NCBI GenBank assembly: GCA_000745135.1
Contig: JQNH01000001.1
Span: 3,271,501 to 3,335,500, forward strand
Source: Rhizobiales bacterium YIM 77505
GTDB lineage: Bacteria; Pseudomonadota; Alphaproteobacteria; Rhizobiales; Beijerinckiaceae
DNA length: 64,000 bases
Direction: 5' to 3'
A model generated the notes under the pieces. It saw nothing but the letters and a program-made list of their open reading frames with translations, searched no databases and was not told where the DNA came from. A program made the position numbers and the translations under genes. Shown here in pieces: positions 17,053 through 28,068 of this stretch. How positions within the stretch are numbered: the stretch's first letter is position 1; every line of letters begins with the position of its first letter.

Positions 17053-18581
17053 CAGGCAGCCTCCTCCACCCCCGCCATCAGAAGCCCCAGGTCGCGCTCG
17101 TCGGCGCCAGCCGAGACGCGCTCGCCCGTGATGCGGCCGCCGCACATGGTGAGGATGCGGTCGGAGAGGGACATGATCTCCTCCAGTTCCACGGACACCA
17201 AGAGGATGGCGACCCCGGCCTCACGCAAGGAGAGGAGCCGGCGGTGAATGAACTCGATGGCGCCAATGTCGACGCCCCTCGTCGGCTGGCCGACGAGCAG
17301 CACCTGAGGGCCTCGCTCGATCTCCCGCGCCAGCACCAGCTTCTGCTGGTTGCCGCCGGAGAACTTGGAAGTCTTGAGACGCGGGTCGGGCGGGCGCACG
17401 TCGTAAGCCGCCATGCGGCGTTCAAGGTCGGCGATCATGCGGCGATGGTCGAGAAAGGGCCCCTTTCCGTAGGCCGGGTCGTCGGTGAAGCCCAGCGCGG
17501 CGCTCTCGAAGGCGGGAAAGCTCGCTACGAGGCCGGTGCGCAGGCGGTCCTCCGGTACGTGCAAGAGGCCGAGCCGGCGCAGGCGGTGGGGATCATGCTC
17601 CGCGGGCGCGAGCGTCCGCCCGGCGAGGCGGATGGTTCCTTGCGCCGGCCGGCGCATCCCGGCGAGCGCCTCGAGGAGTTCGCTCTGGCCGTTGCCAGCG
17701 ACCCCGGCAATGCCGACGATTTCTCCCGCGCGCACGGCGAAGGAGACCTTGTCCACCCGCAGCACGCCGCGGCTATCGGTCACGGAAAGCTCCTCCACCT
17801 CGAGCAGAGGCGGCCCCGGCGCGTGCGGCGCCTTCTCGATCCTGAAGAGCACGCGGCGGCCGACCATGAGCTCCGCCAGTTCGACGGGCGAGGTTCTTGC
17901 GGTGTCGAGGGTGGTGACCATTTCGCCGCGGCGCATCACCGACACCCGATCGGTCGCTGCCATGATCTCGCGCAGCTTGTGGGTGATGAGGATGACGGTT
18001 TTCCCCTGCGCTTTCAGCGCCTTGAGAAGTGCGAAGAGGGCATCGGCTTCGGCGGGCGTGAGCACCGCCGTCGGCTCGTCGAGGATGAGGATGTCGGCGC
18101 CGCGATAGAGGGCCTTGATGATCTCCACGCGCTGCTGCAGTCCGACGGAGAGCTCGCCGACGACGGAGTCGGGGTCGATGACAAGCCCGTAGTCGCGGGC
18201 CAGCCGCGCCATCTCGGCCCGCGCCCGGGCCGCGCCGTTGCGCAGGAGCGCTCCGCCCTCGGCGCCGAGCATGACGTTGTCGAGGACGGACAGGGGCTCC
18301 ACGAGCATGAAATGCTGATGCACCATGCCGATGCCGGCGCGGATGGCGTCCGCCGGGGAACGGATGCGTTCCTGCTGGCCATTCACGCGGATCTCGCCGG
18401 CGTCAGCCTCGTAGAAGCCGTAGAGGATCGACATCAGGGTCGACTTCCCGGCCCCGTTCTCGCCAACGATGCCGTGAATCGTGCCGCGCTCGATAGCGAG
18501 CGTCACGCTCCTGTTGGCGTGCACGGCGCCGAAGCGCTTGTCGATGCCGATGAGCTCGATGGCCGGGGGCATGGCTGTCAT
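17052..18581 (-). CDS. nucleoside ABC transporter ATP-binding protein (two nucleotide-binding domains)
   Basis: About 509 aa with tandem ABC ATPase domains. Domain 1 has Walker A GENGAGKSTLM, a signature region VGELSVGLQQRVEI and Walker B ILILDEPTAVL. Domain 2 has GVAGNGQSELLEAL in place of a canonical Walker A, signature KFSGGNQQKLVLAREI and Walker B LLVGQPTRGVD. Such degenerate second domains are normal in YufO/RbsA-like proteins. ATG 18581 is preferred; ATGs at 18608 and 18572 are in frame and possible. It sits between the BMP binding protein and the permeases in operon order. Confidence 0.93.
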   Translation of the reverse strand: MTAMPPAIELIGIDKRFGAVHANRSVTLAIERGTIHGIVGENGAGKSTLMSILYGFYEADAGEIRVNGQQERIRSPADAIRAGIGMVHQHFMLVEPLSVLDNVMLGAEGGALLRNGAARARAEMARLARDYGLVIDPDSVVGELSVGLQQRVEIIKALYRGADILILDEPTAVLTPAEADALFALLKALKAQGKTVILITHKLREIMAATDRVSVMRRGEMVTTLDTARTSPVELAELMVGRRVLFRIEKAPHAPGPPLLEVEELSVTDSRGVLRVDKVSFAVRAGEIVGIAGVAGNGQSELLEALAGMRRPAQGTIRLAGRTLAPAEHDPHRLRRLGLLHVPEDRLRTGLVASFPAFESAALGFTDDPAYGKGPFLDHRRMIADLERRMAAYDVRPPDPRLKTSKFSGGNQQKLVLAREIERGPQVLLVGQPTRGVDIGAIEFIHRRLLSLREAGVAILLVSVELEEIMSLSDRILTMCGGRITGERVSAGADERDLGLLMAGVEEAA

Positions 18582-18706
18582 CCCCGGCCGGGGCGGCTGA
18601 GCCGCCATCCGGGCGCATGATCCGAAAAAAGCGCCATATCCTGCACGCGATTCCGGCTCTTCCCCGGATCAGGTCTGGGACTCGGCCGGGAAGGCTTGGC
18701 GCGCTG

Positions 18707-19723
18707 TCACACAGGACACCTCTGGTCGGCCATGTAGTCGTGCACCTTTACCGCGCCTGACTTGATGTCGGCAGTGGCCTTGGCGACGGCATCGCGCATG
18801 TCTTGCGTGATGAGAGGCTTGTTGTGCTCGTCGTCGGCCCAGCCGACGCCGTCCTCCTTGAGGCCAAGCACCTGATGGCCGCCCCAATCCTGGTCGCGGG
18901 CCTGGGCGAAGGCGGTGTAGGTGGCCACATCGACGCGCTTCAACATCGACGTCAGCACCTTGCCCGGATGCAGGCCGTTCTGGTTCGAATCGACGCCGAT
19001 GCCGAGCTTGCCGGCATCCGCCGCTGCCCGCAGCACGCCGATCCCGGTGCCGCCGGCTGCGTGATAAATGACGTCGGCGCCGCGATCGATCTGGCTGCGA
19101 GCGAGCTCGCCCCCCTTCACCGGGTCGTTCCAGGCGGCCCCCGTGGTGCCGGTCATGTTCTGGAACACCTCGGCATCCTTCTTCACGGCCTTCACGCCCT
19201 GGACATAGCCGCAGGCGAACTTGCGGATGAGGGGAATGTCCATGCCGCCGACGAAGCCGACCTTGCCGGTCTTCGAAGCCATCGCGGCGAGGACACCCAC
19301 CAGGTAGGAGCCCTCATGCTCCTTGAAGGTGATGGAGCGGACATTCGGCAACGGCACCACGCTGTCGATGATTGCGAAACGCAGGCTCGGGAACTCGGCC
19401 GCCACCTTCTTTAGGGCACTTTCCTGCGAGAAGCCGACGGCGATGATCGGCGAGTGGCCGTCGCGGGCGAAGCGGCGCAGGGCCTGCTCACGCTGAGCAT
19501 CGGTCTGCGGCTCGAAGTCGCGATATTCGACACCCGTCTCCTTCTTGAACTTCTCGGCGCCCATGTGGACGCCCTCGTTGAAGGATTTGTCGAACTTGCC
19601 GCCAAGATCATAGACGATGGCCGGCCTGAGGGCCTGCGCCGCCCCTTGCTGGGCCGGCGTTCCCTGTGCGAGCGCTGCGGCGGAGATGAGAAGACCAACG
19701 GCGACAAGGCTTCCTCGGATCAT
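18707..19723 (-). CDS. BMP-family (PnrA-like) nucleoside-binding protein
   Basis: 338 aa. The signal peptide MIRGSLVAVGLLISAAALAQG targets the periplasm. The mature part begins PAIVYDLGGKFDKSFNEGVHMG, typical of the BMP/PnrA family, with GGTGIGVLRAA and GVDSNQNGL in the ligand cleft. PnrA-like proteins bind purine nucleosides, and the downstream salvage enzymes support nucleosides as ligand here. It is the first gene of the operon, separated from the ATPase by about 125 nt. Divergent from the MoeB-like gene across a 106-bp shared upstream region, where the operon promoter should lie. Confidence 0.93.
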   Translation of the reverse strand: MIRGSLVAVGLLISAAALAQGTPAQQGAAQALRPAIVYDLGGKFDKSFNEGVHMGAEKFKKETGVEYRDFEPQTDAQREQALRRFARDGHSPIIAVGFSQESALKKVAAEFPSLRFAIIDSVVPLPNVRSITFKEHEGSYLVGVLAAMASKTGKVGFVGGMDIPLIRKFACGYVQGVKAVKKDAEVFQNMTGTTGAAWNDPVKGGELARSQIDRGADVIYHAAGGTGIGVLRAAADAGKLGIGVDSNQNGLHPGKVLTSMLKRVDVATYTAFAQARDQDWGGHQVLGLKEDGVGWADDEHNKPLITQDMRDAVAKATADIKSGAVKVHDYMADQRCPV

Positions 19724-19829
19724 CAGCGACGCTCCCTCGGTGGGCCATTCAAGCCCGTTGCGCCGACGATGGCATGGGTTTAGGCGCGAGGCAAAGGCTC
19801 TCAGAAAGAGCCCCCACAAAGGCGACCGC

Positions 19830-20636
19830 ATGAGCCTCACACCTGAGGAGATCGAACGCTATGCGCGGCACCTCGTCCTGCGCGATGTCGGCGGACCTGG
19901 GCAGGCGAGGCTCAAGGCGGCGCGGGTGCTCGTCATCGGCGCCGGGGGCCTTGGCTCGCCGCTTCTGCAGTATCTGGCCGCCGCCGGCGTCGGAACGCTC
20001 GGGATCGTGGATGACGATTTGGTGTCGCTGTCAAATCTTCAACGGCAGGTCATCCACGGGACCGGAGACATCGGCCATCCCAAGGTCGCAAGCGCTAAGA
20101 AGGCCATCCGCATCCTCAATCCCCATGTAGCAGTCAATGTCCATCCTGCGCGCCTGACGTCCGAGAACGCGCGCGAGCTCATCCGCGATTATGACATCGT
20201 CGCTGACGGCTCCGACAACTTTGAAACCCGCTACGCGCTCTCGGATGCCTGCTTCTACGAGAGGAAGCCGCTCGTCACCGCGGCGCTCGGCCAGTTCGAC
20301 GGGTCGCTCACCACCATCCGGGCCCATGAGACAGGCCCCGACGGGAGACCGAACCCCACCTACCGCTGTCTTTTCCCTGCCCCTCCGCCCCCCGGCCTCG
20401 TTCCCACTTGCGCCGAAGCGGGCGTGCTCGGGGCCCTCGCCGGCGTGATGGGTTCGCTCATGGCCATGGAGGTGATTCGCGAGATCGTCGGCTTTGGCGA
20501 GGGGCTCATCGGGCGCCTGCTGATGGTCGACGCGCTCACCATGCGCTTCGAGACGATGAGGTATCAGTGGGACGAGGGAAATCCATTGAGCGGGGCACGC
20601 GCCTCGCCTCTCCCAGGGGGAGAGGCGTTAGACTAG
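19830..20636 (+). CDS. moeB: MoeB/ThiF family sulfur-carrier adenylyltransferase
   Basis: 268 aa. The N-terminus [21 protein letters not shown] is characteristic of MoeB/ThiF. The nucleotide-binding motif [11 protein letters not shown] is at about 35-45, NLQRQVIH follows, and [11 protein letters not shown] lies near 130. One cysteine of each zinc pair can be seen (YRCLF and PTCAEAG), but the usual second CxxC pair near the C-terminus is absent. It adenylates the C-terminal glycine of MoaD, ThiS or similar carriers for molybdopterin or thiamine synthesis. A hairpin (20605-20627) lies in its 3' coding end, and CTAG at 20633-20636 holds its stop and that of pheT. MoeB versus ThiF cannot be decided from context. 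Confidence 0.88.
   Translation: MSLTPEEIERYARHLVLRDVGGPGQARLKAARVLVIGAGGLGSPLLQYLAAAGVGTLGIVDDDLVSLSNLQRQVIHGTGDIGHPKVASAKKAIRILNPHVAVNVHPARLTSENARELIRDYDIVADGSDNFETRYALSDACFYERKPLVTAALGQFDGSLTTIRAHETGPDGRPNPTYRCLFPAPPPPGLVPTCAEAGVLGALAGVMGSLMAMEVIREIVGFGEGLIGRLLMVDALTMRFETMRYQWDEGNPLSGARASPLPGGEALD
20605..20627. terminator. bidirectional hairpin at the moeB/pheT convergence
   Basis: Perfect 10-bp stem CGCCTCTCCC / GGGAGAGGCG with a 3-nt AGG loop, inside the last codons of the MoeB-like gene and just past the pheT stop. No long T-run follows on either strand. A role in terminating the two convergent transcripts is inferred from position. Confidence 0.5.
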
Positions 20637-23056
20637 GAGCGCAACACCGCGCCCGTCCGCTTCGCCACTTCGGACACGATCTTCTGCGACACGGCGTCGA
20701 TCTCGGGGTCGGTAAGGGTCTTCTCCGTCGGCTGCAGCGTTACCGCGATGGCGACCGACTTCTTGCCCGACTCGATACCGGGCCCCTCATAGACGTCGAA
20801 GACCTCGATGCCGGCGATGAGCTGGCGCTCGGCGCCTTGCGCCGCCTTGAGAATGTCACCGGCGGATGTCGTCCGGTCGACCACGAAGGCGAAGTCGCGC
20901 GTCACCGGCTGGAACTCGGACAGGGCAAGGCGCGGCTTCGTCTTGGTGGGCTTGTATTTCGGGGCCGGCAGGGCATCGAGCGTGATCTCGAAGGCGACGA
21001 GCGGACCTTTCAAATCGAGCGCCTTGAGGACCTTCGGATGGATTTCCCCGAAAGCGCCGATGACGGTCTTCGCACCAAACTGGAGCGTGCCGGAGCGACC
21101 CGGGTGGAACCATGATGGTCCGCCCGCCACCACTTGCAAGCCGCCGGTCGGAATCCCAAGGCTCGTGAGCAGAGCAAGCGCATCCGCCTTGGCATCGAAG
21201 GCATCGACCGGAACAGCGCCGCCGTCCCAATGCCGCCCGACGCCCTCCGCACGCGCGGTGCCGCGGCGAACGGCCGCCGCCTTCATGACTTGGCCTTCTG
21301 GCTCATCGTTCAAGAAGCATTGACCCACTTCGAAGAGCGCCACGTCGCCGTAGCCCCGGTCGGCATTGCGCTGAGCCGCGTTGAGAAGGCCCGGCAGCAG
21401 ACTCGGGCGCATGTCCGAGAGGTCGGAGGCGATGGGGTTCGCCAACGCCAAGCGCTTGTCGCCGCCGCCGAAGAGCTTCGCCTCTTCCTTGGCGATGAAG
21501 GACCAGGTGACGGCCTCGACGAGCCCGCGCGCCGCGAGCGTGCGCTTGGCAAGCCGTGTGCGCTTCTGGAGCAGGGTGAGGATCGGCTTCGCCACCGCGT
21601 TCTCGGCGCGGGGCATGGGCTTCGGCTCGATGCGGTCGAGCCCAGCGATGCGCACGATCTCCTCGACGAGGTCGGCCTTGCCCTCGATGTCCGGACGCCA
21701 GGAGGGCGGCAGCACCTTCACGCGGTCGCCCGAGCCCGCGATATGGAAGCCGAGCTCTTCCAGGATCACCTTGGCCTCCGGCCGCGGCACGTCGAGGCCG
21801 GAGAGGCGCTTCACCTCGGTCCAGGGGAAGTCGATGACGTGGTCGCGGTCGGGCAGGCCGCCGGCGACGAAGGCTTCCGTCGGCTCGCCGCCGCAGAGGT
21901 CGAGGACCAGGCGGGTGGCAAGATCGAGCCCCGGCAGGGTGAAGGCCGGGTCGACGCCGCGCTCGAAACGGTACCGCGCATCGGTGACGATGCCGAGGCG
22001 GCGGCCGGACTGGGCGATGTTGAGCGGGTCCCACAGGGCCGACTCGATAAGAACGTCGGTCGTCGTCTCATCGCAGCCCGTGTGCTCGCCACCCATGATG
22101 CCGGCGATCGACTCGACGCCGCCCTCGTCCGCGATGACGACAACGTCGTCGGTGAAGCGATAGGTGCGCCCGTCGAGGGCCAGCAGCTCTTCGCCTTCGC
22201 GAGCCCTGCGCACGGTGAGGTTCCCCTTCACCTTCCTGGCGTCGAAGACGTGGAGCGGCCGGCCACGGTCGTAGGTGACGTAGTTGGTGATGTCGACGAG
22301 AGCGTTGATGGGCCGAAGGCCGATGGCAAGAAGGCGCCGTTGCATCCATTCCGGCGAGGGCCCGTTCCTCACGCCGCGCACGAGGCGCAGTGCGAACATG
22401 GGGCAGAGCCTGGCGTCGGCCGGGTGGAAGTCGAGAGCGACCGTGACGGGGCATGGGCGAGAGCCGCGCACCGGCTGCACCGCGGTGGCTTTCAGCGTGC
22501 CAAGCCCTGCCGCGGCAAGATCGCGGGCAATGCCGTGGACGGAGGCGCAGTCCGGCCGGTTCGGCGTCAGGTTGATCTCGATGACCGGATCGTCGAGGCC
22601 GGCATACGTGGCGTAAGGCGCGCCCACCGGCGCGTCCTCGGGAAGGTCGATGATGCCTTCATGATCGTCGGAGAGCTGCAGCTCGAAGGCGGAGACAAGC
22701 ATGCCCCGGCTCTCGACGCCCCGGATGCTGCCGACGCCGAGCGTCAGGTTCTTGCCCGGGATGTAGCTCCCCAGAGGCGCGAAGACGCTCTTCATGCCGC
22801 TACGAGCGTTCGGCGCCCCGCACACGACCTGCACCGGCTCTCCAGAGCCGGTGTCGACCAGGCAGACGCGGAGCCGGTCGGCGTTCGGGTGCTGCTTCGC
22901 CTCGAGGACGCGCGCGACCGTGAAGGGGGCGAGCGCCTTGGCCTTGTCCTCGACCGCCTCGACCTCGAGCCCGATGCGGGTCAGCGTCTCGACGATCTCG
23001 TCGAGGGAGGCGGAGGTGTCGAGGTGGTCCTTGAGCCAGGAGAAGGTGAATTTCAT
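20633..23056 (-). CDS. pheT: phenylalanine-tRNA ligase beta subunit
   Basis: 807 aa, the usual bacterial length. It starts [21 protein letters not shown] and contains the tRNA-binding EMAP-like domain (about 40-150, [17 protein letters not shown]), the B3/B4 editing domain near 215-380, the B5 domain and the C-terminal anticodon-binding (FDX-ACB) domain from about 710 ([16 protein letters not shown]). It forms an alpha2-beta2 enzyme with PheS and charges tRNA-Phe. It is separated from pheS by a two-gene cassette, whereas pheS and pheT are adjacent in most bacteria. The HEPN-gene stop lies 4 nt before its start, so it may be co-transcribed with the cassette. Confidence 0.98.
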   Translation of the reverse strand: MKFTFSWLKDHLDTSASLDEIVETLTRIGLEVEAVEDKAKALAPFTVARVLEAKQHPNADRLRVCLVDTGSGEPVQVVCGAPNARSGMKSVFAPLGSYIPGKNLTLGVGSIRGVESRGMLVSAFELQLSDDHEGIIDLPEDAPVGAPYATYAGLDDPVIEINLTPNRPDCASVHGIARDLAAAGLGTLKATAVQPVRGSRPCPVTVALDFHPADARLCPMFALRLVRGVRNGPSPEWMQRRLLAIGLRPINALVDITNYVTYDRGRPLHVFDARKVKGNLTVRRAREGEELLALDGRTYRFTDDVVVIADEGGVESIAGIMGGEHTGCDETTTDVLIESALWDPLNIAQSGRRLGIVTDARYRFERGVDPAFTLPGLDLATRLVLDLCGGEPTEAFVAGGLPDRDHVIDFPWTEVKRLSGLDVPRPEAKVILEELGFHIAGSGDRVKVLPPSWRPDIEGKADLVEEIVRIAGLDRIEPKPMPRAENAVAKPILTLLQKRTRLAKRTLAARGLVEAVTWSFIAKEEAKLFGGGDKRLALANPIASDLSDMRPSLLPGLLNAAQRNADRGYGDVALFEVGQCFLNDEPEGQVMKAAAVRRGTARAEGVGRHWDGGAVPVDAFDAKADALALLTSLGIPTGGLQVVAGGPSWFHPGRSGTLQFGAKTVIGAFGEIHPKVLKALDLKGPLVAFEITLDALPAPKYKPTKTKPRLALSEFQPVTRDFAFVVDRTTSAGDILKAAQGAERQLIAGIEVFDVYEGPGIESGKKSVAIAVTLQPTEKTLTDPEIDAVSQKIVSEVAKRTGAVLRS

Positions 23057-23060
23057 GAGA

Positions 23061-23525
23061 TCAGCGGCGGATCTTCGTGAGAAGGGTTACGGCTAGGAGC
23101 AGTTTCGTGTCCGGCGACAGATCACGCAGGATCGAAATAACCAGCTCGGCCAATCGCAGGGTCGGTCCGGCTTCACCAAGCGTATATCGTGCATGAGGAT
23201 CGTAATCCGCCTCATGGCGAAGCTGCTGAAGCTCGGCAAATGAGTCGGCTAGCCACTTCAACTCCTTTGTGTCATCGCGTCTTGCAAGCTCGACCAGCAC
23301 GTTCTTCGCCATTCTGTGGTCCAGAGCTCGATAGGCTATCGTCCAAGCTTCGGACTTAGCTTTCCCTGAGCCGACAAGCTGATCTGCGCACAAGCGAGCT
23401 AGCGCATGGAAAAGGGCATAGTAAGAGGTGCTGATTGAGCGCCGCAGATAGGCCTGTCTGAGCGCACCTCGCGTCGGCGTGTTGTTTAAGTCAGCGGCGA
23501 ATGCGAGGAGATCGGCCGGGCTCAC
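23061..23525 (-). CDS. HEPN-like protein inserted between pheS and pheT
   Basis: 154 aa, mostly helical. Residues 29-45 ([16 protein letters not shown]) form the first HEPN-type helix, and the second helix carries [13 protein letters not shown] at about 102-113, matching the L-x2-R-x2-A-D-Y pattern of the HEPN superfamily. The strict R-x4-6-H RNase motif is not clearly present, so catalysis is uncertain. It starts with GTG, overlapping the stop of the preceding small gene (GTGA), so the two are translationally coupled. Counted sample lines within it are 53-55% GC against about 70% in pheT, which suggests acquisition by transfer. It may be a toxin, an RNA-binding factor or a defence component; function is unknown. 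Confidence 0.72.
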   Translation of the reverse strand: MSPADLLAFAADLNNTPTRGALRQAYLRRSISTSYYALFHALARLCADQLVGSGKAKSEAWTIAYRALDHRMAKNVLVELARRDDTKELKWLADSFAELQQLRHEADYDPHARYTLGEAGPTLRLAELVISILRDLSPDTKLLLAVTLLTKIRR

Positions 23526-23803
23526 GCCGCCTCGCTCCGTGGCGCGTCAGGAACCCTCGGTCGGATGTAGGGATGGCGGCCGTCCCCCCGCGCCAGTAAC
23601 CCGTCCCTGATCTCGCTTATGGCCTCTATGAGAGCCTCAGCGTCAACGTCTTGGCCCTTGCCACGGAAATAGGCCTCAATGAACAGCGAGGGGTCTCCGT
23701 GGTGGTCCTCACCAGATCTAATGGTGAAGCGCTTAAGCCCGGACGGTGCAAGCCATTTGCGGAGTACCGGGCCGATAAGATCAGAGGCGTCGGCGTCAGC
23801 CAT
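23522..23803 (-). CDS. small partner of the HEPN-like protein, unknown function
   Basis: 93 aa, MADADASDLIGPVLRKWLA to PDAPRSEAA. It has no MNT nucleotidyltransferase motif (no GS-x-DxD), so it is not a classic HEPN/MNT antitoxin. A central segment RSGEDHHGDPSLFIEAYF followed by a helix AEALIEAISEIRDGLL and RHPYIRPRVP looks like a compact alpha/beta fold. Similar DHDGDP-LFIE-type proteins beside HEPN genes are familiar to me, but no function is established that I can cite. It starts 43 nt after the pheS stop with a GAAGGGAATGAG site and ends inside the GTG start of the HEPN gene. A regulator or antitoxin role is inferred from this coupling. Confidence 0.68.
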   Translation of the reverse strand: MADADASDLIGPVLRKWLAPSGLKRFTIRSGEDHHGDPSLFIEAYFRGKGQDVDAEALIEAISEIRDGLLARGDGRHPYIRPRVPDAPRSEAA

Positions 23804-23846
23804 CGTCTCATTCCCTTCGTTCTTGCCAGCTCAAATTGTCATCCTA

Positions 23847-24929
23847 TCAACTCGTTAACCCACCTAACAGCGTCGGGATATCCAGTGGCCTAAAGCCGTA
23901 GTGGTTCAGCCACCTTACATCCGCCTCGAAGAAGGGGCGCAGGTCCGGCATGCCGTATTTGAGCATGGCGATGCGATCGATTCCCATGCCCCAGGCGAAG
24001 CCTTGATAGACGTCCGGGTCGAGGCCGCAATTCCTCAGCACATTGGGATGGACCATCCCGCAGCCCAGGATCTCGAGCCAGTCCTCGCCTTCGCCGAAGC
24101 GGATCTCGCCTCCCTTTCGCGAGCACTGAATGTCGACCTCGGCCGAGGGCTCCGTGAAGGGAAAGAAGGAAGGGCGGAAACGCATCCGCACAGATTCCAC
24201 CTCAAAGAACGCCTTGCAGAACTCCTCCAGCACCCATTTCATGTGCGCAATGTTGGCTTCCTTGTCGATGACGAGGCCCTCCACCTGGTGGAACATCGGC
24301 GTGTGGGTCTGGTCCGAGTCGTGCCGGTAGGTGCGCCCCGGGCAGATGACCCGGATCGGCGGCTCCTGGGCCTTCATGGTCCGGATCTGGACCGGGCTCG
24401 TATGCGTGCGCAGCACCTTGCGCTCGCCCTTGTGGTCGGGGGCGAGGAAGAAGGTGTCGTGCATCTCCCGGGCTGGGTGGCCGATGGGGAAGTTCAGCGC
24501 CGTGAAGTTGTAATAGTCGGTCTCGATGTCAGGGCCTTCCGCGACCGAAAAACCCATGTCGGCGAAGATGGCCGTGAGTTCGTCCATGACCTGGCTGATG
24601 GGGTGGATGCGTCCCCGCGTCTCCGGCCCTTCGCGAACCGGGAGTGTGACGTCGATCCGCTCCTCCTGCAGGCGCTTCTCGAGGGCCGCCTCGGCGAGCG
24701 CCTCCTTGCGCATGGCGATGGCGCCCTGGACCTTGTCGCGCAAGCCGTTGATGATGGGTCCTTTCTCCTTGCGCTCCTCAGGCGTCATGCTGCCCAGCGT
24801 TTTCAGGAGCTCGGAGACGGCGCCCTTCTTGCCGAGCGCCGCGATGCGCACGGATTCGAGCGCCGCCTCGTCGGCGGCGCTCTCGACCTGGGCGAGCAGG
24901 TCCCTTTCCAATGTGGCGAGATCGGTCAT
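23847..24929 (-). CDS. pheS: phenylalanine-tRNA ligase alpha subunit
   Basis: 360 aa from ATG 24929 ([15 protein letters not shown]). An N-terminal coiled coil (about 1-85) binds tRNA. The class II catalytic core has motif 1 near [10 protein letters not shown], motif 2 [10 protein letters not shown] with [11 protein letters not shown] before it, and motif 3 [17 protein letters not shown]. The phenylalanine pocket region [16 protein letters not shown] is intact. It catalyses aminoacylation with PheT. A longer upstream open frame begins at 24965, but the family start is the one chosen. About 170 nt separate it from rplT, with a hairpin between. Confidence 0.98.
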   Translation of the reverse strand: MTDLATLERDLLAQVESAADEAALESVRIAALGKKGAVSELLKTLGSMTPEERKEKGPIINGLRDKVQGAIAMRKEALAEAALEKRLQEERIDVTLPVREGPETRGRIHPISQVMDELTAIFADMGFSVAEGPDIETDYYNFTALNFPIGHPAREMHDTFFLAPDHKGERKVLRTHTSPVQIRTMKAQEPPIRVICPGRTYRHDSDQTHTPMFHQVEGLVIDKEANIAHMKWVLEEFCKAFFEVESVRMRFRPSFFPFTEPSAEVDIQCSRKGGEIRFGEGEDWLEILGCGMVHPNVLRNCGLDPDVYQGFAWGMGIDRIAMLKYGMPDLRPFFEADVRWLNHYGFRPLDIPTLLGGLTS

Positions 24930-25055
24930 CGGTTCCAGCGAGCGGGTTGCGGCGGTTCTCTTCACCGCGGCTCGGAAACCGTCAAGCGCTTCCGGGCCGC
25001 AAAAACGACCGCGGCGGCGTCAGCGCCACCGGGGGATAGGCCTCGGAAAGGTGGG

Positions 25056-25081
25056 AGGCGCGGCCGTCCTGAGCCGCGCCT
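25056..25081 (-). terminator. hairpin between rplT and pheS, terminator or attenuator candidate
   Basis: Perfect 9-bp stem AGGCGCGGC (25056-25064) and GCCGCGCCT (25073-25081) with an 8-nt loop. On the minus strand it is followed by a weak T-rich stretch (ACCTTTCC). It could end rplT transcripts or attenuate pheS; no leader peptide with phenylalanine codons was recognised. Confidence 0.4.
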
Positions 25082-25097
25082 GGATGTCAGATCCTTT

Positions 25098-25463
25098 TCA
25101 CGCCGCCTGGGGCAGCGCCGACTTCGCCTTCTCCACATAGGCGGCGAACGCGGCCGGCTCGTGGATGGCGAGCTCGGAAAGGACCTTGCGGTCGACCTCG
25201 ATCCCAGCCTTGCCGAGACCGTCGATAAATCGGGAATAGGTCAGGCCGTGCTCGCGCACCGCCGCATTGAGGCGCTGGATCCAGAGGGCGCGGAAGGTGC
25301 GCTTCCGGTTCTTACGGTCGCGATAAGCATATTGCATGCTCTTCTCGACCGCCTGCTTGGCGATGCGGATGGTGTTCTTGCGGCGGCCGTAGAAGCCTTT
25401 TGCCTGCTTCAGGACCTTCTTGTGCTTGGCGTGGCTGGTGACGCCCCGTTTGACGCGGGCCAT
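25098..25463 (-). CDS. rplT: 50S ribosomal protein L20
   Basis: 121 aa, basic, near-identical in pattern to bacterial L20: [19 protein letters not shown], then [20 protein letters not shown] and [25 protein letters not shown] split across the domain. It binds 23S rRNA early in 50S assembly and, in some bacteria, represses its own operon. It follows rpmI by about 39 nt and precedes pheS, the standard rpmI-rplT-pheS order. Confidence 0.98.
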   Translation of the reverse strand: MARVKRGVTSHAKHKKVLKQAKGFYGRRKNTIRIAKQAVEKSMQYAYRDRKNRKRTFRALWIQRLNAAVREHGLTYSRFIDGLGKAGIEVDRKVLSELAIHEPAAFAAYVEKAKSALPQAA

Positions 25464-25502
25464 GGCTGATCTCCTTTAAACCTTCGGAAGTCCGGAAGCT
25501 GG

Positions 25503-25703
25503 TCAGCCGTTCGGCAGCCAGTACTTCTTGACCTTCTCGGCGTCGCCCTCGAACAGGATGGCGGTGCCGCGCAGGTTGCGGATCTGCTTGTTGGTCCGCT
25601 TGATCATGCCGTGGCGCTTGCCGCGCTGGGCGTAGACGACCTTGCCGGTCCCGGTGAGCTTGAAGCGCTTCTTGGCGCCCGATTTCGTCTTCAGCTTGGG
25701 CAT
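25503..25703 (-). CDS. rpmI: 50S ribosomal protein L35
   Basis: 66 aa from ATG 25703 ([18 protein letters not shown]), with an AGGAG site upstream. The lysine/arginine-rich sequence and [13 protein letters not shown] are typical of bacterial L35. The first gene of the rpmI-rplT unit here. infC is not directly upstream: a DctP-type gene with its own terminator lies between, so rpmI must have its own promoter in about 25704-25882, a stretch with no gene. Confidence 0.97.
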   Translation of the reverse strand: MPKLKTKSGAKKRFKLTGTGKVVYAQRGKRHGMIKRTNKQIRNLRGTAILFEGDAEKVKKYWLPNG

Positions 25704-25882
25704 TTGGCTCTCCTGACGCGCCGCGCCCCGGATGGGCCCGGCGAGCGGCGCGGATGCTGGGTTTTGAGCGCAACGAACCGCCACGGCAGCCCTTTTGAGC
25801 CGGGCGGTTCGAGGAAGGCGCGCTTATGGCAGAAGGAGGCGTGAAACGCAATATGGCGGCGCAGGGCCGATGCCGGAGCCTT

Positions 25883-25911
25883 GAAAAGAGAGGGCCGCCG
25901 AAGCGGCCCTC
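25883..25911 (-). terminator. Rho-independent terminator of the DctP gene
   Basis: On the minus strand a 9-bp stem GAGGGCCGC / GCGGCCCTC closes on a TTCG tetraloop and is followed by TCTTTTC. It lies 22 nt past the stop codon of the gene at 25934. This is a strong intrinsic terminator and separates the DctP unit from rpmI-rplT. Confidence 0.85.
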
Positions 25912-25933
25912 GTCGGCGGCGTTGTGTTGGGCT

Positions 25934-27404
<1,471 letters not shown>

Positions 27405-27947
27405 TCAGCGCGGCGCCAGCACCATTGTGACCTGACGGCCTTCCATATTCGGCTCGCTCTCCACCTTGGCGAGATCGGCGGTATCGCTGCGAACCCGTTC
27501 GAGCACGCGCAGGCCGATGTCCGGGTGGGCCATCTCGCGACCGCGGAAGCGGAGCGTGATCTTGACCTTGTTGCCGTCCTCGAAGAAGCCCTTCATGGCC
27601 TTCATCTTGACCTGGTAGTCGTGGTCGTCGATGCCGGGCCTGAGCTTGATCTCCTTGACCTCGACGGTCTTCTGCTTCTTGCGCGCCTCGGCCTGCTTCT
27701 TCTGCTCGTTGAAGCGATACTTGCCATAGTCGAGGATCTTGCAGACCGGCGGACTGGAATTGGGAGCAATCTCGACGAGATCGAGGCCGGCATCCTCGGC
27801 CATGCGCAAAGCATCGAAGAAGGGCATCACGCCCCTGTTCTGTCCATCCTGGTCGATGAGCTGCACTTCGCGGACGCCGCGAATGTCTCGGTTGGCGCGC
27901 GGCCCCTCCTTCTGCGGGACCGGCAGGGGTCTCATGGGTCGGCGAAT
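27405..27947 (-). CDS. infC: translation initiation factor IF-3, probable ATT start
   Basis: 180 aa from ATT at 27947 (I-R-R-P-M-R-P), with AAGGAG nine nt upstream. The ATG four codons later (27935) lacks a well-placed site. IF3 domains are intact: N-terminal [18 protein letters not shown], linker with [14 protein letters not shown], and C-terminal [18 protein letters not shown] and [17 protein letters not shown]3 discriminates against non-standard start codons on the 30S subunit, and its own AUU start underlies autoregulation in E. coli. The same logic is likely here. An open frame continues further upstream to about 28169 but enters the neighbouring glycosyltransferase gene and is not used. 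Confidence 0.95.
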   Translation of the reverse strand: MRRPMRPLPVPQKEGPRANRDIRGVREVQLIDQDGQNRGVMPFFDALRMAEDAGLDLVEIAPNSSPPVCKILDYGKYRFNEQKKQAEARKKQKTVEVKEIKLRPGIDDHDYQVKMKAMKGFFEDGNKVKITLRFRGREMAHPDIGLRVLERVRSDTADLAKVESEPNMEGRQVTMVLAPR

Positions 27948-28068
27948 GGCTGTGATCTCCTTCTGACGTGGCTGCGCGACGGCTGTGCGACCCCGCACCT
28001 TGCGGGACGCCACCGTCGCCTGCCGAACTACGCTAACGGTGCGAGATTTCGCAGAAACATGTGACAAG

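Noticed and set aside
18981-19020. GGTTCGAATC-like sequence resembling a tRNA T-arm
   Set aside because: It lies within the BMP binding-protein gene and no cloverleaf can be formed around it. No tRNA gene was found in the window.
21134-23080. Long open frame opposite pheT (648 codons)
   Set aside because: Antisense to a conserved gene with no recognisable domain and biased composition.
23522-23803. MNT nucleotidyltransferase antitoxin call for the HEPN partner
   Set aside because: The GS-x-DxD active-site motif is missing and the length and pattern differ.
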